From Brevibacterium paucivorans (GTDB lineage Bacteria; Actinomycetota; Actinomycetes; Actinomycetales; Brevibacteriaceae): a stretch of 64,000 nt of DNA. The first letter of the stretch is position 1; each line of letters starts with the position of its first letter. The notes below the pieces were generated by a model. That model had not been told where the DNA came from. It searched no databases and worked only from the letters and a program-made list of their open reading frames with translations. A program made the translations under genes and the position numbers. The stretch is from assembly GCF_016907735.1 (NCBI RefSeq), contig NZ_JAFBCP010000001.1, positions 124,001-188,000 on the forward strand. Direction: 5' to 3'. Of the stretch, positions 41,721-50,652 are shown in pieces.

Positions 41721-44700
41721 CTAGTGCCGTCCACGGCGTCGTGTGCTTGTCAGCGCAACACTTCCTACACCAATTCCTGCCAGCGCAAACAGCAACAGAA
41801 TTGACACTTCGGTTCCCGTGCGTGGAAGAGTGCTTCCTTCATCCCGTGCTTCTTCCGACGAATCTGCAGGCGATTTGTTGCCCGTGTCTTCGCCTTCACC
41901 AGCGTCGCTGTCTGGCGATGCTTGGTGGCTACCGGTTTCGTCTTTTTCAGTGCCTTCCGAACTGTCCGAATCCGGAGAGGAAGGTTCCTCAGGGTCAACC
42001 GGATTCTCTGACTCTTCACGGTCACCAGGCTTTCCAGGTTCCTCGCCATCCCCAGGCTTCTCCGGCTTCTCGCCTTCCCCCACCTCGGGAGTCTCCGCTT
42101 CCTCAGGGTCGCCAGGCTTCTCCGGTTTCTCGCTATCCCCAGGCTCCTCCGGCTTCTCGCCATCCCCTGGTTTCTCCGGTTCCTCGCTGTCCCCCGGCTT
42201 CTCTGGCTGTTCCTTTTCGGTTGCCGGCACGGTCACTTCCTGAGTCGCGGTTCGTCCATTCACCGTCACGCTCAGCTTTGCGGTACCAGGACGTAGCGCA
42301 GTGATTTGCCCACTGACGGGGTTGAACCGGATGACAGCGTTCTCGTCAGTGGCCTCTTCGGACTGCTCACTGCCGTCAACGATGTGAACACCTTCGCCAC
42401 CCCACTGCGCGGTCACCGGCCACGCCACTGGAACAGTCCTTCCGTCCTGCACGAACGAAGCAGTGACCTGACTGCTCTCACCCAGCAAAACAGCGCGCGA
42501 GGTTTCTAGCGAGATCTCATCCACCCACGGACGAGTTTCTGCCGCCAACCAGTCCACACGGTCTTGCGGGGACGGATTCTTTCCGACCTTGCCCTTTGCC
42601 GGATCGATACCAAGCATCGTCCAACCGGTGAAGCCTCCTGTCTCCGGGGTTCCGGCCGGTCTCTTACCGGAGTTCCCGTTAATCAGATAGGTCACGCCCT
42701 CCACTGAAGACCCGTGGAACGCACCCACATGCGCGTTGATCACCGCTGCTGACTTGCCTGACTTGCGCTTGAAATCGGCCATGAGTTTCTCAAAAGCACG
42801 GGCTTCACGCTCATCTGCCATCTGACTGTTCTTCGTCGGCAGAGGATCGTTAGGCGGGTGGTGGAAGAATACCGTCACGCCAGTCAGCTTCGAATCACGC
42901 GCAACTTCGTCCAGTTGCTTCTCCAGCTTTGCTATCTGGTCGATTCCACCACTGCGCAGCGAACCGCCCGCCGTGTTGAGCGTGATCACTCGGGTCCCGT
43001 CAACGTCCTGCGAGGAGGTCGCAGATCCGATCTCCTGCTCAAACACCCCAATGTCACTGCCCATGATCTCGTGGTTTCCGGGAACGTAAATGTGCGGAAT
43101 ACTCTTATCCCACTCCTCGTCAATGATCTTCTTGGCAAGCGCAAAGTCTTCCTTGGATCCCTCGTCGACAAAGTCACCGTTGATGATCAGCAGATCGGGC
43201 TTTGCTTCACGGATTTCACGCAGTGTGCGACGAGCACCTGCCACCGCCTCGGACTCGGGTTGAGCCGCAATGAACTGAGCGTCGCTCATCACCGCGATCT
43301 TCTGCGGGCGACCCTCAACGTCACCGTGTGCGAGTAACGCCGGGTCGTGGATTGCGGGCTCCTTGTCACCCTCCGCCGTGGGCACAGTGGTTACCTGCAG
43401 GTTGGATACTGCGATGTCACCTGTGTACTGCGCTTCCGGCCGCGTTTCCATCATGCGAATGCGGTCGACCGTCAGCGGTTGCGCGAGGCCTTCGGGCACA
43501 GCGAACCTGACCGTCTGCCACCCTTCCTTCTCGAGGTGGTCGCCGTCAAGGTTCGTAACAGTGCCGTTCGGGTCGGTCACCTGCAGGCGTGGCCAGGTGC
43601 CGTTACCATCACTCTTGACGTCCAGGCTGAAACCGATCGCCGTACCGTCAACGGGCTCGATCTTCTTAGCTCCCAAGTAGAAGCCTCGGGTTGCACTCGA
43701 CGTAGTGAAGTCGTACTTCATGCCAATCGCTGGCTTGCCGTCTTGACCGTCGGCCTTGGCGATCTCACCGGAGGCACGGTCATTAGCAGCTTCAAACGCC
43801 GCTAGGTCGGAGAAGTCCCACACGGCTGAGTCTTTTGTGCCGAAGGCAACCGGCACCGAGGTGGTGAGGTCTCCCACGGTGAAGGTGACTTTCCCTGTGG
43901 CGGTCTTTCCGGTGGCGCGCACCGTCCAGGTGCCCAGACCGTCGTCTTTGACTTCCACTCCGCCTGTGGTGCTCACCTTGACGTCCGAGGTTTCGATGCG
44001 AGCCTGCTGGCCGTCACCATCGAGCCCGTTGAGTGTGATCTTGGCTCGCGTGTCAGTGTTTGGCAGACTGAGTGACTTTTCGGAGGCACGTAGTGCAATT
44101 GCTTTGCCCAGCACTCGCAATTTGGCCTCATCACTCATGTTGCCGGCACTGTAGGTGACCTTCCCGGCTCCGCGTTCTTCACCAGTAATACGGGCGGTGT
44201 TCTTGTCAGTCGATTCAACCTTCAAAGGCGCGTCTGCGCTGAAAGTCCCATCGACCTCGGCCGGGGCGAGGTTGGAGGACAGTCCGGTGCCCTTAATGGT
44301 GCGGGTGAGTCCGGGGAACACTGCGTCTTCACCTTCGAGTCCCAGGCTCAGCTGAACGCCCGAGGTGTCATCCGACTTCGCGGAGGAGTAGAAGACGAGC
44401 GCGTTGGGGACTTCTCGCACTTCACCATCGGAAGGGGTGTTCCAGATCTTCTGTCCTTCATCGCCGGCAACGCGGGCGGACATGGCCGACGACCCGCCAC
44501 CGTCAAGGTTGAGCGCGTTGTGCGCGCCCATGTTTCGCAAAAGTTCGCCAGCTTCGGGCAGCGTCATTCCGCGAGATTCATTCGAACGACCGTCGATCAC
44601 CATGACGAACAGTCGCGTGCCGTCCTTGCTGATTCCCACGGCTGTGCGCGGGTGTGTGCTCGTTGCGAGGTCGTCCTGCATGTTGGGCACTTTGCCGTTG

Positions 44701-45638
44701 GTGAGGATTTGGTGCGATCCAGCGATCCCGAGGTCGACGTCCTCAGACGGCCCCACTTCGATCTCGACGTTGTCGCCTTTGGCCAGCTGGGCGATTGTTT
44801 CTGCCCCGGCTTCACGGCCGATGAGCACCTGCGTACCGTCGGCAACCCTGCGTTCGCCGAGGCTGTCGACGATGCCTGTGGTTTCCGTGACGGTGCCATC
44901 TTTGATGACAGCGGCGGCAATCTGTTCCACCTTTTCGTCTGGCGCGCCCACCGGGCGGTCCAGGGTGTAGTCTCCCCAGGCCGAGGTGTACACACCGATA
45001 CCATCTGCCTCCAACCTCGGGGTGTTCATTCCGGCGAGGTCGTGCTTGTTGTTCCCGGGCAGTGTCGCTGTCCCGGTGGCTGAAAGCTCTTGGACCGCGG
45101 CGCGCCCTTGCGCGATGGTCAGTGACGGTTGGGGTTTCGAGTTCCCGGCGCGCAGGCCCTCGCTGCTGACCGAGGTGAAAATCGGTGCGTCCGAGTAGTT
45201 GATGTCGAAGAACGTGCCGTTGACCGCTGCGACGGCTTCTTTGCCGCGGGGGCCTTGGTGCATGACGTCATCCAGTGGGGCGCGCCCCGTGACAGTGCCC
45301 GTGTCGCGCAGGTCGGTGGAAAGGGTTGATTCGCCGAGGTCGGCGGTGAGAACGCTGCCTTCGTTCCAACCGGGTTCCTCGAGGCGGGAAAAGGTCGTCA
45401 GGTCCAAGCCGGGTGCGACCGGTTTGGTTTCGGAGGTGCGTAGCACGCCACCTTTTGACAGCTGCTCGTCGGTGATCTGGGCGGCAGCTGGGGTGGCCAG
45501 CCATTGGTCGAGGGCCGTCAGCCCCGGGGTGAGAAGCGCAAAAACTGTGAGTAACGCGAACAGGCGTGTGCGGAACGAGGCGCGCTGTCGGGGCGGTCTG
45601 TGAACGGCTGCGGGGTGCTCGGTAGATGCGGAGTGCAT
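41721..45638 (-). CDS. LPXTG-anchored phosphodiester glycosidase / metallophosphoesterase
   Basis: A 1305-residue surface protein. An N-terminal signal (helix L-F-A-L-L-T-V-F-A-L-L near residue 27, then A-T-P-A-A-A-Q) is followed by a NAGPA-type phosphodiester glycosidase domain, about residues 75-420 (A-A-V-N-G-T-F-F-D, N-L-D-G-G-G-S-S-A-M). Ig-like and jelly-roll segments come next. A calcineurin-like phosphoesterase follows at about 785-1010 (M-S-D-A-Q, N-G-D-F-V-D, G-N-H-E, F-F-H-H-P-P). A bacterial Ig-like domain and an E-K-P-G-D repeat tail of about 110 residues lead to L-P-R-T-G near 1271, a helix and R-R-R. Sortase should fix it to peptidoglycan. Confidence 0.9.
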   Translation of the reverse strand: MHSASTEHPAAVHRPPRQRASFRTRLFALLTVFALLTPGLTALDQWLATPAAAQITDEQLSKGGVLRTSETKPVAPGLDLTTFSRLEEPGWNEGSVLTADLGESTLSTDLRDTGTVTGRAPLDDVMHQGPRGKEAVAAVNGTFFDINYSDAPIFTSVSSEGLRAGNSKPQPSLTIAQGRAAVQELSATGTATLPGNNKHDLAGMNTPRLEADGIGVYTSAWGDYTLDRPVGAPDEKVEQIAAAVIKDGTVTETTGIVDSLGERRVADGTQVLIGREAGAETIAQLAKGDNVEIEVGPSEDVDLGIAGSHQILTNGKVPNMQDDLATSTHPRTAVGISKDGTRLFVMVIDGRSNESRGMTLPEAGELLRNMGAHNALNLDGGGSSAMSARVAGDEGQKIWNTPSDGEVREVPNALVFYSSAKSDDTSGVQLSLGLEGEDAVFPGLTRTIKGTGLSSNLAPAEVDGTFSADAPLKVESTDKNTARITGEERGAGKVTYSAGNMSDEAKLRVLGKAIALRASEKSLSLPNTDTRAKITLNGLDGDGQQARIETSDVKVSTTGGVEVKDDGLGTWTVRATGKTATGKVTFTVGDLTTSVPVAFGTKDSAVWDFSDLAAFEAANDRASGEIAKADGQDGKPAIGMKYDFTTSSATRGFYLGAKKIEPVDGTAIGFSLDVKSDGNGTWPRLQVTDPNGTVTNLDGDHLEKEGWQTVRFAVPEGLAQPLTVDRIRMMETRPEAQYTGDIAVSNLQVTTVPTAEGDKEPAIHDPALLAHGDVEGRPQKIAVMSDAQFIAAQPESEAVAGARRTLREIREAKPDLLIINGDFVDEGSKEDFALAKKIIDEEWDKSIPHIYVPGNHEIMGSDIGVFEQEIGSATSSQDVDGTRVITLNTAGGSLRSGGIDQIAKLEKQLDEVARDSKLTGVTVFFHHPPNDPLPTKNSQMADEREARAFEKLMADFKRKSGKSAAVINAHVGAFHGSSVEGVTYLINGNSGKRPAGTPETGGFTGWTMLGIDPAKGKVGKNPSPQDRVDWLAAETRPWVDEISLETSRAVLLGESSQVTASFVQDGRTVPVAWPVTAQWGGEGVHIVDGSEQSEEATDENAVIRFNPVSGQITALRPGTAKLSVTVNGRTATQEVTVPATEKEQPEKPGDSEEPEKPGDGEKPEEPGDSEKPEKPGDPEEAETPEVGEGEKPEKPGDGEEPGKPGDREESENPVDPEEPSSPDSDSSEGTEKDETGSHQASPDSDAGEGEDTGNKSPADSSEEARDEGSTLPRTGTEVSILLLFALAGIGVGSVALTSTRRRGRH

Positions 45639-45734
45639 GCTGTCCTATCGGGGATAACGCTGACTATGGTCGCGGAAACCGTAACAACGCGACACTAAGC
45701 GCAGATAGCTGTGAAGTGAATCTCACGTGTACCG

Positions 45735-45826
45735 CGATAAATTGCCTCATACAGAGCCGATAAATTGCCTGATATAGTGCCGATAAGTTGACGGTTATCT
45801 CGTGGATAAATCGGCGGTTAGCCTGC
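45735..45826. repeat. Four direct repeats with 23-bp period before the ATPase gene
   Basis: Units start at 45735, 45758, 45781 and 45804. Their leading bases are CGATAAATTGCCT, CGATAAATTGCCT, CGATAAGTTGACG and GGATAAATCGGCG. The fourth unit ends directly before TATTGT (45827-45832), a -10-like box seven bases from the ATPase ATG. The array thus occupies the -35 region of that gene. Confidence 0.85.
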
Positions 45827-45839
45827 TATTGTTCAGATT

Positions 45840-47111
45840 ATGGCCATCGACTACCCAACTGACAACCCCTCCTACCTTCCGCGCTACATCGACCTGGAAC
45901 TAGATGAGCTGGCGGGCGTCTCTGCCATCGCCATCGACGGACCAAAAGCAGTCGGCAAGTCCGAGACGGCCACAAGGCGAGCAAATCGCACATACTTCCT
46001 CGACCGCGACAGTGAAAGGGAACTCCTTCGAGCTGACATGGACGCTCTACTGGTCGCGGATGACACACTGTGCATCGATGAATGGCAACATTTGCCTCAA
46101 GTGTGGGATGCAGTGAGGCGGAACGTCGACAAACAGGTGGCCACTCGCTATCTTTTAACCGGAAGTGCCACACCCAAACAGGGCATAGATACACATTCCG
46201 GAGCCGGACGCGTGATCAGCCTACGCATGCGTCCACTCGCTCTATCTGAGCGTGCCGACACCTCCCCCACGGTCAGAATCTCAGAGCTCTTCACTGGAAC
46301 CGCCGCGATCGCCGGCCACACAGACTATTCACTCACCGACTACGCTACAGCGCTCTGTGCTACTGGCCTGCCGGGTGTCTACCGACAGCCAGACCGGCCT
46401 CGCCGCCAACTCATTGACGCCTATGTCCAGCGTGTCATCGATCGCGACGTCGCCGATCAGGGGCTGATGGTTCGTAAGCCCGAGTCTTTGCGTGCTTGGT
46501 GGGCGGCGTACGCAGCCGCCTCCTCGACCACCACCTCGTATACCAAAATCCTGAACGCAGCTTCTCCAGGTGACTCTGCCAAAATCTCCAAAGATTCGGC
46601 TCTTGGCTACCGCGACATCCTCAGCAAACTGTGGTTGTTGGATCCAGTACCGGCCTGGTTCCCCAATCCTTCACCCTTCAAAAAACTCACTGCTGCTCCG
46701 AAGCACCAAATTTTTGACCCCGGCATTGCGGCGGCTCTGCTGAGTCTCACGCCGAACATGCTTACTTCCGGCGAGCCCGGTTCATGGGAGATGTTTGGCC
46801 AGCTCTTCGAATCGCTGGTCACGCTCACGGTCCGCGCGGCGGGTCAAGCCGCCGAGGCGAAGGTCTCACACCTGCGTACACAAGGCGGAGCTCAAGAGAT
46901 CGACCTGATTCTCGAACGCTATGACGGAAAAGTCATTGCCTTCGAAGTGAAGCTGAAACCAACGCCTACGGACAAGGACGTACGCCACTTGCATTGGCTG
47001 GGTGAACATATCGGTCCGCGTTTGGCAGACAAGGTCGTGGTCACAACGGGTACAGATGCTTACCGGAGGCCAGACGGCGTGGCTGTAGTCCCACTCGCAT
47101 TGTTGTGTTGA
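45840..47111 (+). CDS. AAA ATPase with DUF4143 C-terminal domain
   Basis: A 423-residue protein. Walker A is G-P-K-A-V-G-K-S-E near residue 34 and Walker B is L-C-I-D-E-W-Q-H near residue 77. L-L-T-G-S-A-T-P is the sensor-like T-G-S. The C-terminal DUF4143 domain holds E-I-D-L-I-L-E-R ... A-F-E-V-K-L-K, a PD-(D/E)xK nuclease-like core. The family is widespread and often mobile; a toxin, defence or regulatory role has been proposed without firm proof. The ATG has no ribosome site and lies seven bases from a -10-like box, so the mRNA may be leaderless. No ACCTCGG heptamer occurs within it. Confidence 0.88.
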   Translation: MAIDYPTDNPSYLPRYIDLELDELAGVSAIAIDGPKAVGKSETATRRANRTYFLDRDSERELLRADMDALLVADDTLCIDEWQHLPQVWDAVRRNVDKQVATRYLLTGSATPKQGIDTHSGAGRVISLRMRPLALSERADTSPTVRISELFTGTAAIAGHTDYSLTDYATALCATGLPGVYRQPDRPRRQLIDAYVQRVIDRDVADQGLMVRKPESLRAWWAAYAAASSTTTSYTKILNAASPGDSAKISKDSALGYRDILSKLWLLDPVPAWFPNPSPFKKLTAAPKHQIFDPGIAAALLSLTPNMLTSGEPGSWEMFGQLFESLVTLTVRAAGQAAEAKVSHLRTQGGAQEIDLILERYDGKVIAFEVKLKPTPTDKDVRHLHWLGEHIGPRLADKVVVTTGTDAYRRPDGVAVVPLALLC

Positions 47112-47168
47112 GCACATCGGTTTACAACACGTGGACTGGCATTCGTTCATGCACTCCAAAGAAAACGA

Positions 47169-47810
47169 CTAGCCGGAATTCCCTGGCAATGCAGTGCGGA
47201 TGCCAAAGAAAACTAGAACTGCTCCGCCCACAGTGTCAATCCGTCGTTTCCAGTCAGCCAGGTTGAACTTCTCGGAAATCTTGCTGAGGCCTGTAGACCA
47301 AAGCCCAAGCCAGACGGCCATCACACAGACGTGCACGGTAGCAAGAGTCAGCATTGACGACACTCCCATTAGCTGCGCCGGAACAAATTGCGGCGCCAGT
47401 GTTAGATACACGGTGGCGGCTTTCACATTGAGCACGTTTGCCAGATATGCCTGCCCCACCTCGTGGACGACGGGCTTCGAGGAACTGTGTGCATATTCAA
47501 GCGATGACGAAACGCTCCTCCGACGCCCACGCCATACAAGAAACACACCGAGACCCACCAAATAGATCGCGCCAACGAACCTAAGAACCTGGTACACCTC
47601 CGCTGAGCGCATCACAACCGCCGCAAGTCCGAGACCCGCAAGAAGCCCGTGAGTAATGATTCCTACGGCTGTCCCTACGATGACGGCCCAAGCACCACGC
47701 CTATCACCAACCAGGCCACGTGAACTCACCAAAGTGAAACTGGCACCGGGAGTAACGACAAGTGGAGTAACTGCAATACCGAAACCAATGAGCGCAGCAA
47801 TTGAAAGCAT
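47169..47810 (-). CDS. LysE/RhtB family exporter
   Basis: A 213-residue membrane protein with six hydrophobic segments. The N-terminal T-P-G-A-S-F-T-L-V-S-S-R-G motif and later G-A-I-Y-L-V-G-L-G-V-F-L-V identify the LysE/RhtB amino-acid exporters. L-A-N-V-L-N-V-K-A-A is the mid-loop signature (N-P-K in many members is N-V-K here). Substrate unknown. It is convergent with the ATPase gene. Confidence 0.9.
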   Translation of the reverse strand: MLSIAALIGFGIAVTPLVVTPGASFTLVSSRGLVGDRRGAWAVIVGTAVGIITHGLLAGLGLAAVVMRSAEVYQVLRFVGAIYLVGLGVFLVWRGRRRSVSSSLEYAHSSSKPVVHEVGQAYLANVLNVKAATVYLTLAPQFVPAQLMGVSSMLTLATVHVCVMAVWLGLWSTGLSKISEKFNLADWKRRIDTVGGAVLVFFGIRTALPGNSG

Positions 47811-47899
47811 TCAATCAGTATGCCACTGCGTCAAAAACATGGTGGCCTGAATCAGTAATCCGGCGACCTCCCTCCGCGCAGTACCTCAGGAGACCTCAA

Positions 47900-48271
47900 T
47901 CAATTTTGTGGTCGCGAGTTGAACTGCAATTTATGACCATCAGGGGCATCGACAGTCGCATAGATTCCCCAAGGCTCGTGATTCACCTGTGACGTAGTGG
48001 CGCCACGAGCCCGTAGTTGCTTTACGGTCTCAGCTACATCATCGCAAGCGAAGGTGAGAAATGCGCCTTCTCCAGGTTGCCTACCGAACGCTGACGCTTG
48101 GGCGAGAACGATGGATGTCTCTGCACCCCGAGGCTTGATTTCGAGCCATCGCGACGATTCCACCATTGGAGCATCCATGATGACCTCGAATTCAAGTACG
48201 TCACGATAAAACTTCAGTGCCTCGTCTTGGTCGCTAACGTACACCACGGCCGACGCAATCCGCTTGATCAT
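47900..48271 (-). CDS. VOC-family (glyoxalase/bleomycin-resistance) protein
   Basis: A 123-residue protein with two beta-alpha-beta-beta-beta modules. The first runs from I-A-S-A-V-V-Y-V-S-D-Q-D-E-A-L-K-F-Y and the second ends in D-P/A-P-D-G-H-K-L-Q-F. W-G-I-Y-A-T-V-D-A-P-D-G-H carries likely metal ligands. It may be a lyase or a sequestering protein; the substrate is unknown. The ATG at 48271 starts the family homology; TAGTAT seven bases upstream and no ribosome site suggest a leaderless message. The LysE gene lies 89 bp downstream on the same strand. Confidence 0.85.
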   Translation of the reverse strand: MIKRIASAVVYVSDQDEALKFYRDVLEFEVIMDAPMVESSRWLEIKPRGAETSIVLAQASAFGRQPGEGAFLTFACDDVAETVKQLRARGATTSQVNHEPWGIYATVDAPDGHKLQFNSRPQN

Positions 48272-48367
48272 GTTACGAATACTAGCAACACAAGTTCTGC
48301 AAACGATCACGTGCAGTCCGTCAAGTTAGTGTTAAGAACACCGTCAGCTAGCAAACCTCATCCGAAG

Positions 48368-49180
48368 TCACTTATTGCGTGAGCCACGTCGTTTCATAAC
48401 GACCATGGCAATAACGGCCGCAAGGGCTACTATTACACCCAAAATCACCAGCTCAACACCAGCTGAAGATTTTTGAAGCACCCAGCCTTCAATGCGTGCC
48501 TGGGTTCCTGCGCCGAGGAAACCAGAAAGTTCAGCCGTACCGCTCGTGAAGAACAAAAGCGCGGCCATCCCGATCATGAGCAGACCGCCCACCAAATTCA
48601 TCCACGTGGTTGTCACCGGACCAAAAGATACAGCGCGAGGGCGGACAACCTTCTGCACCACGGGCAAACGCTTCCACAGCACCGAGAGCAACACCAGGGG
48701 AAAAGCCATACCGGCGGCAAAAAACACCAAGATCAGGCCGCCCCACAAAGCAGATGCGCTTGCCGCGGCGACAGTAAGCACGGCCCCCAAGATGGGCCCG
48801 GCGCATACACCCGCAAGCCCGTAGACCGCACCCAGCAGGTAGACCGAGGTGGCTGACCGCCCCGCGCTCTGAACACCGGAAGCCATGAAGGGAAGATTGA
48901 CATTGAGGGCGGTGAGAACCCCCATAACGCAGATGATGACTGCAGCAACTGCGACCACAACCTCCCGGTTCCCGGCAACGAAGGCACCAACCGATCCTGC
49001 CAGAATTCCTAGAGGAACGAGTGTCGTTACCAGCCCCAGATAGAAGATGAAGGTCCGGCCCAAGAGTTCTTTTGGCGATGTGAAGGCATATGAGAAGAAC
49101 GCAGGTAGGAGCATGGCAGAACAGGGGCTTAAAAGCGTAAGCACTCCCCCGGCGAATGCCCCCAGAAGCCCTAAGCTCAT
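48368..49180 (-). CDS. CcdA/DsbD-type disulfide-reducing membrane protein
   Basis: A 270-residue protein with six or seven hydrophobic helices. The two redox cysteines lie in L-S-P-C-S-A-M-L-L-P (helix 1) and G-V-C-A-G-P-I-L-G-A (helix 4), each with the Pro neighbour of the CcdA family. It should pass electrons from cytosolic thioredoxin to an extracellular thioredoxin-like partner. Its start overlaps the stop of the DsbA-like gene by four bases (ATGA), which names the likely partner. Confidence 0.92.
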   Translation of the reverse strand: MSLGLLGAFAGGVLTLLSPCSAMLLPAFFSYAFTSPKELLGRTFIFYLGLVTTLVPLGILAGSVGAFVAGNREVVVAVAAVIICVMGVLTALNVNLPFMASGVQSAGRSATSVYLLGAVYGLAGVCAGPILGAVLTVAAASASALWGGLILVFFAAGMAFPLVLLSVLWKRLPVVQKVVRPRAVSFGPVTTTWMNLVGGLLMIGMAALLFFTSGTAELSGFLGAGTQARIEGWVLQKSSAGVELVILGVIVALAAVIAMVVMKRRGSRNK

Positions 49181-49956
49181 CTAGCGTCAGCCTTAGTCAG
49201 CTGTTCGTCTATAAACTTCGAGAAGTTTTCAACCGGCTGAGCACCCCGCATAGCGCTTTCGCCGTCAGACGCCGCGAAGAACGGAACAGCCTGGATTCCG
49301 TAGTACTGTTGCGCTTTTGCCGTTGAGCCATTGACTGCGTCAATGAGTGTTTGATCGTTCATGTCTTTGCGGAACTGATCAATGTCACCCACACCCGCTT
49401 CTTCGGCGAACTTCACAAGGGTCTTCTCAGGAAGGTCGGGGTGCCCCTTTTCTGGTGCTGCCGCGTACAGAGCATCGGCGTACTCGTGATACTTGCCCTG
49501 TTTCCCCGCAGCCTCCATTGCCGCACCGGCGGCAGCGGACTGTTCGCCAAAGAACGCCACGGTGACGAATTCGAAGCGTACTTTGCCGGTGTCAACATAT
49601 TTCTTCTTTAACTCCGGAAGGATGTCGTTATGGAAGTGAGCACAGAACGGGCAGCGAGGATCAGTCCACTCTGTGATGACAACCGGAGCGTTTACATCAC
49701 CAATGGCCGCGGAGTCCTTTGTATCTCGGCGAACCCATTCGCCTTCGTGACCGGACGATGACCCGTCGTTTGCGTTCTCATTCGAGGATGATGAACTCCC
49801 CTGAGCTGCCCCGTCACTGGAAGGGTTGGTATTTCCCGAGGTGAACTGGGCAACTCCCACCATCGCAAGAAATGCAACAACAGCGACAATTGCGACAACA
49901 ATATACGCGGTGCGCTTACGCCCCTGTTTGGCTGTGCGCGATGAACCGTCGACCAT
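49177..49956 (-). CDS. Membrane-anchored DsbA-like thiol oxidoreductase
   Basis: A 259-residue protein. A helix at about residues 16-36 anchors it; a Ser/Asn/Gly-rich linker of about 40 residues follows. The thioredoxin-like domain carries D-P-R-C-P-F-C-A-H-F-H (active site C-P-F-C) near residue 102 and the cis-Pro in G-I-Q-A-V-P-F-F. The insert and ending fit DsbA/DsbG-like actinobacterial proteins that act outside the membrane on envelope disulfides. It is the first gene of a two-gene unit with the CcdA-like protein. Confidence 0.92.
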   Translation of the reverse strand: MVDGSSRTAKQGRKRTAYIVVAIVAVVAFLAMVGVAQFTSGNTNPSSDGAAQGSSSSSNENANDGSSSGHEGEWVRRDTKDSAAIGDVNAPVVITEWTDPRCPFCAHFHNDILPELKKKYVDTGKVRFEFVTVAFFGEQSAAAGAAMEAAGKQGKYHEYADALYAAAPEKGHPDLPEKTLVKFAEEAGVGDIDQFRKDMNDQTLIDAVNGSTAKAQQYYGIQAVPFFAASDGESAMRGAQPVENFSKFIDEQLTKADAR

Positions 49957-50259
49957 AATTCACACCCTAACGCTCCAGAACACAAAAATCTCGGGACATC
50001 GAGTGAACGTTGACTCGAGGCTACTTTGACCCATCATTCAAGAGTCGACTTCACCTCGGTTGAATTGGTTGATGCTGATGGTCCATACCTTCTAGGGGCG
50101 GTCGTCGTAGCAGGGCCACATCAGCATGATCGCACCCATGAGGTGTGCTACCCTGAACGAGAGGCGCGCAATTGATGAGACCTCGGTCCCACTCCGGGAC
50201 CACAGGCAGATGCCAACTTATCGCCGGCGATCCGCCACCCAAATGGACGAGGAAAAAAC
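49957..50259. other. Divergent intergenic region with small inverted repeats
   Basis: A 303-bp gap between two divergent units. It holds TCGAGT/ACTCGA (49999-50018, eight bases between) and GGTCCC/GGGACC (near 50187) as short inverted repeats, and two ACCTCGG heptamers. TACCCT near 50149 may be a -10 box for the rightward genes. No open frame here looks coding. Confidence 0.5.
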
Positions 50260-50652
50260 ATGACCACCCTTCGCGGACCATTTGAGGTCACCACTGACAG
50301 TGAGCCCCCTTTCTATGAGCAGCACGGGGTCATAATCAACCACAATGTGGTGCGTAAAACCTTCACCGGTGCGGTCACCGGTACCTCCGAAGCGCATATG
50401 ATCGCAGCGCGTACCCCGGATCCCGGTTCGGCTGGTTATGTCGCGATCGAACACTTCACCGGCACCGTTGATGGCAAGGAAGGCACCTTCGTCCTGCAAC
50501 ACCATGGAATCGTCGCTCATGGGGAACCAGAGTTGTCCGTGGTTATCGTTCCTGGGACGGGTACTGGTGAGTTGACCGGGATCAGTGGCACCTTGACCAT
50601 CGACAACGTAGACGGTGACCACACCTATACGTTTGACTACAAACTCGCATGA
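50260..50652 (+). CDS. DUF3224 domain protein
   Basis: A 130-residue beta-rich protein of the DUF3224 family (allene-oxide-cyclase-like barrel). Blocks are F-T-G-A-V-T-G-T-S-E-A-H-M, G-S-A-G-Y-V-A-I-E-H-F-T-G-T and V-P-G-T-G-T-G-E-L-T-G-I-S-G. No activity is known. GAGGAAAAAAC lies before the ATG. The last four bases overlap the next start (ATGA), so the DUF1697 gene is coupled to it. Confidence 0.9.
   Translation: MTTLRGPFEVTTDSEPPFYEQHGVIINHNVVRKTFTGAVTGTSEAHMIAARTPDPGSAGYVAIEHFTGTVDGKEGTFVLQHHGIVAHGEPELSVVIVPGTGTGELTGISGTLTIDNVDGDHTYTFDYKLA

Noticed and set aside
41741..42304. Plus-strand Pro/Ser-rich frames
   Set aside because: They are antisense to the E-K-P-G-D repeat tail of the LPXTG protein; no start signals.
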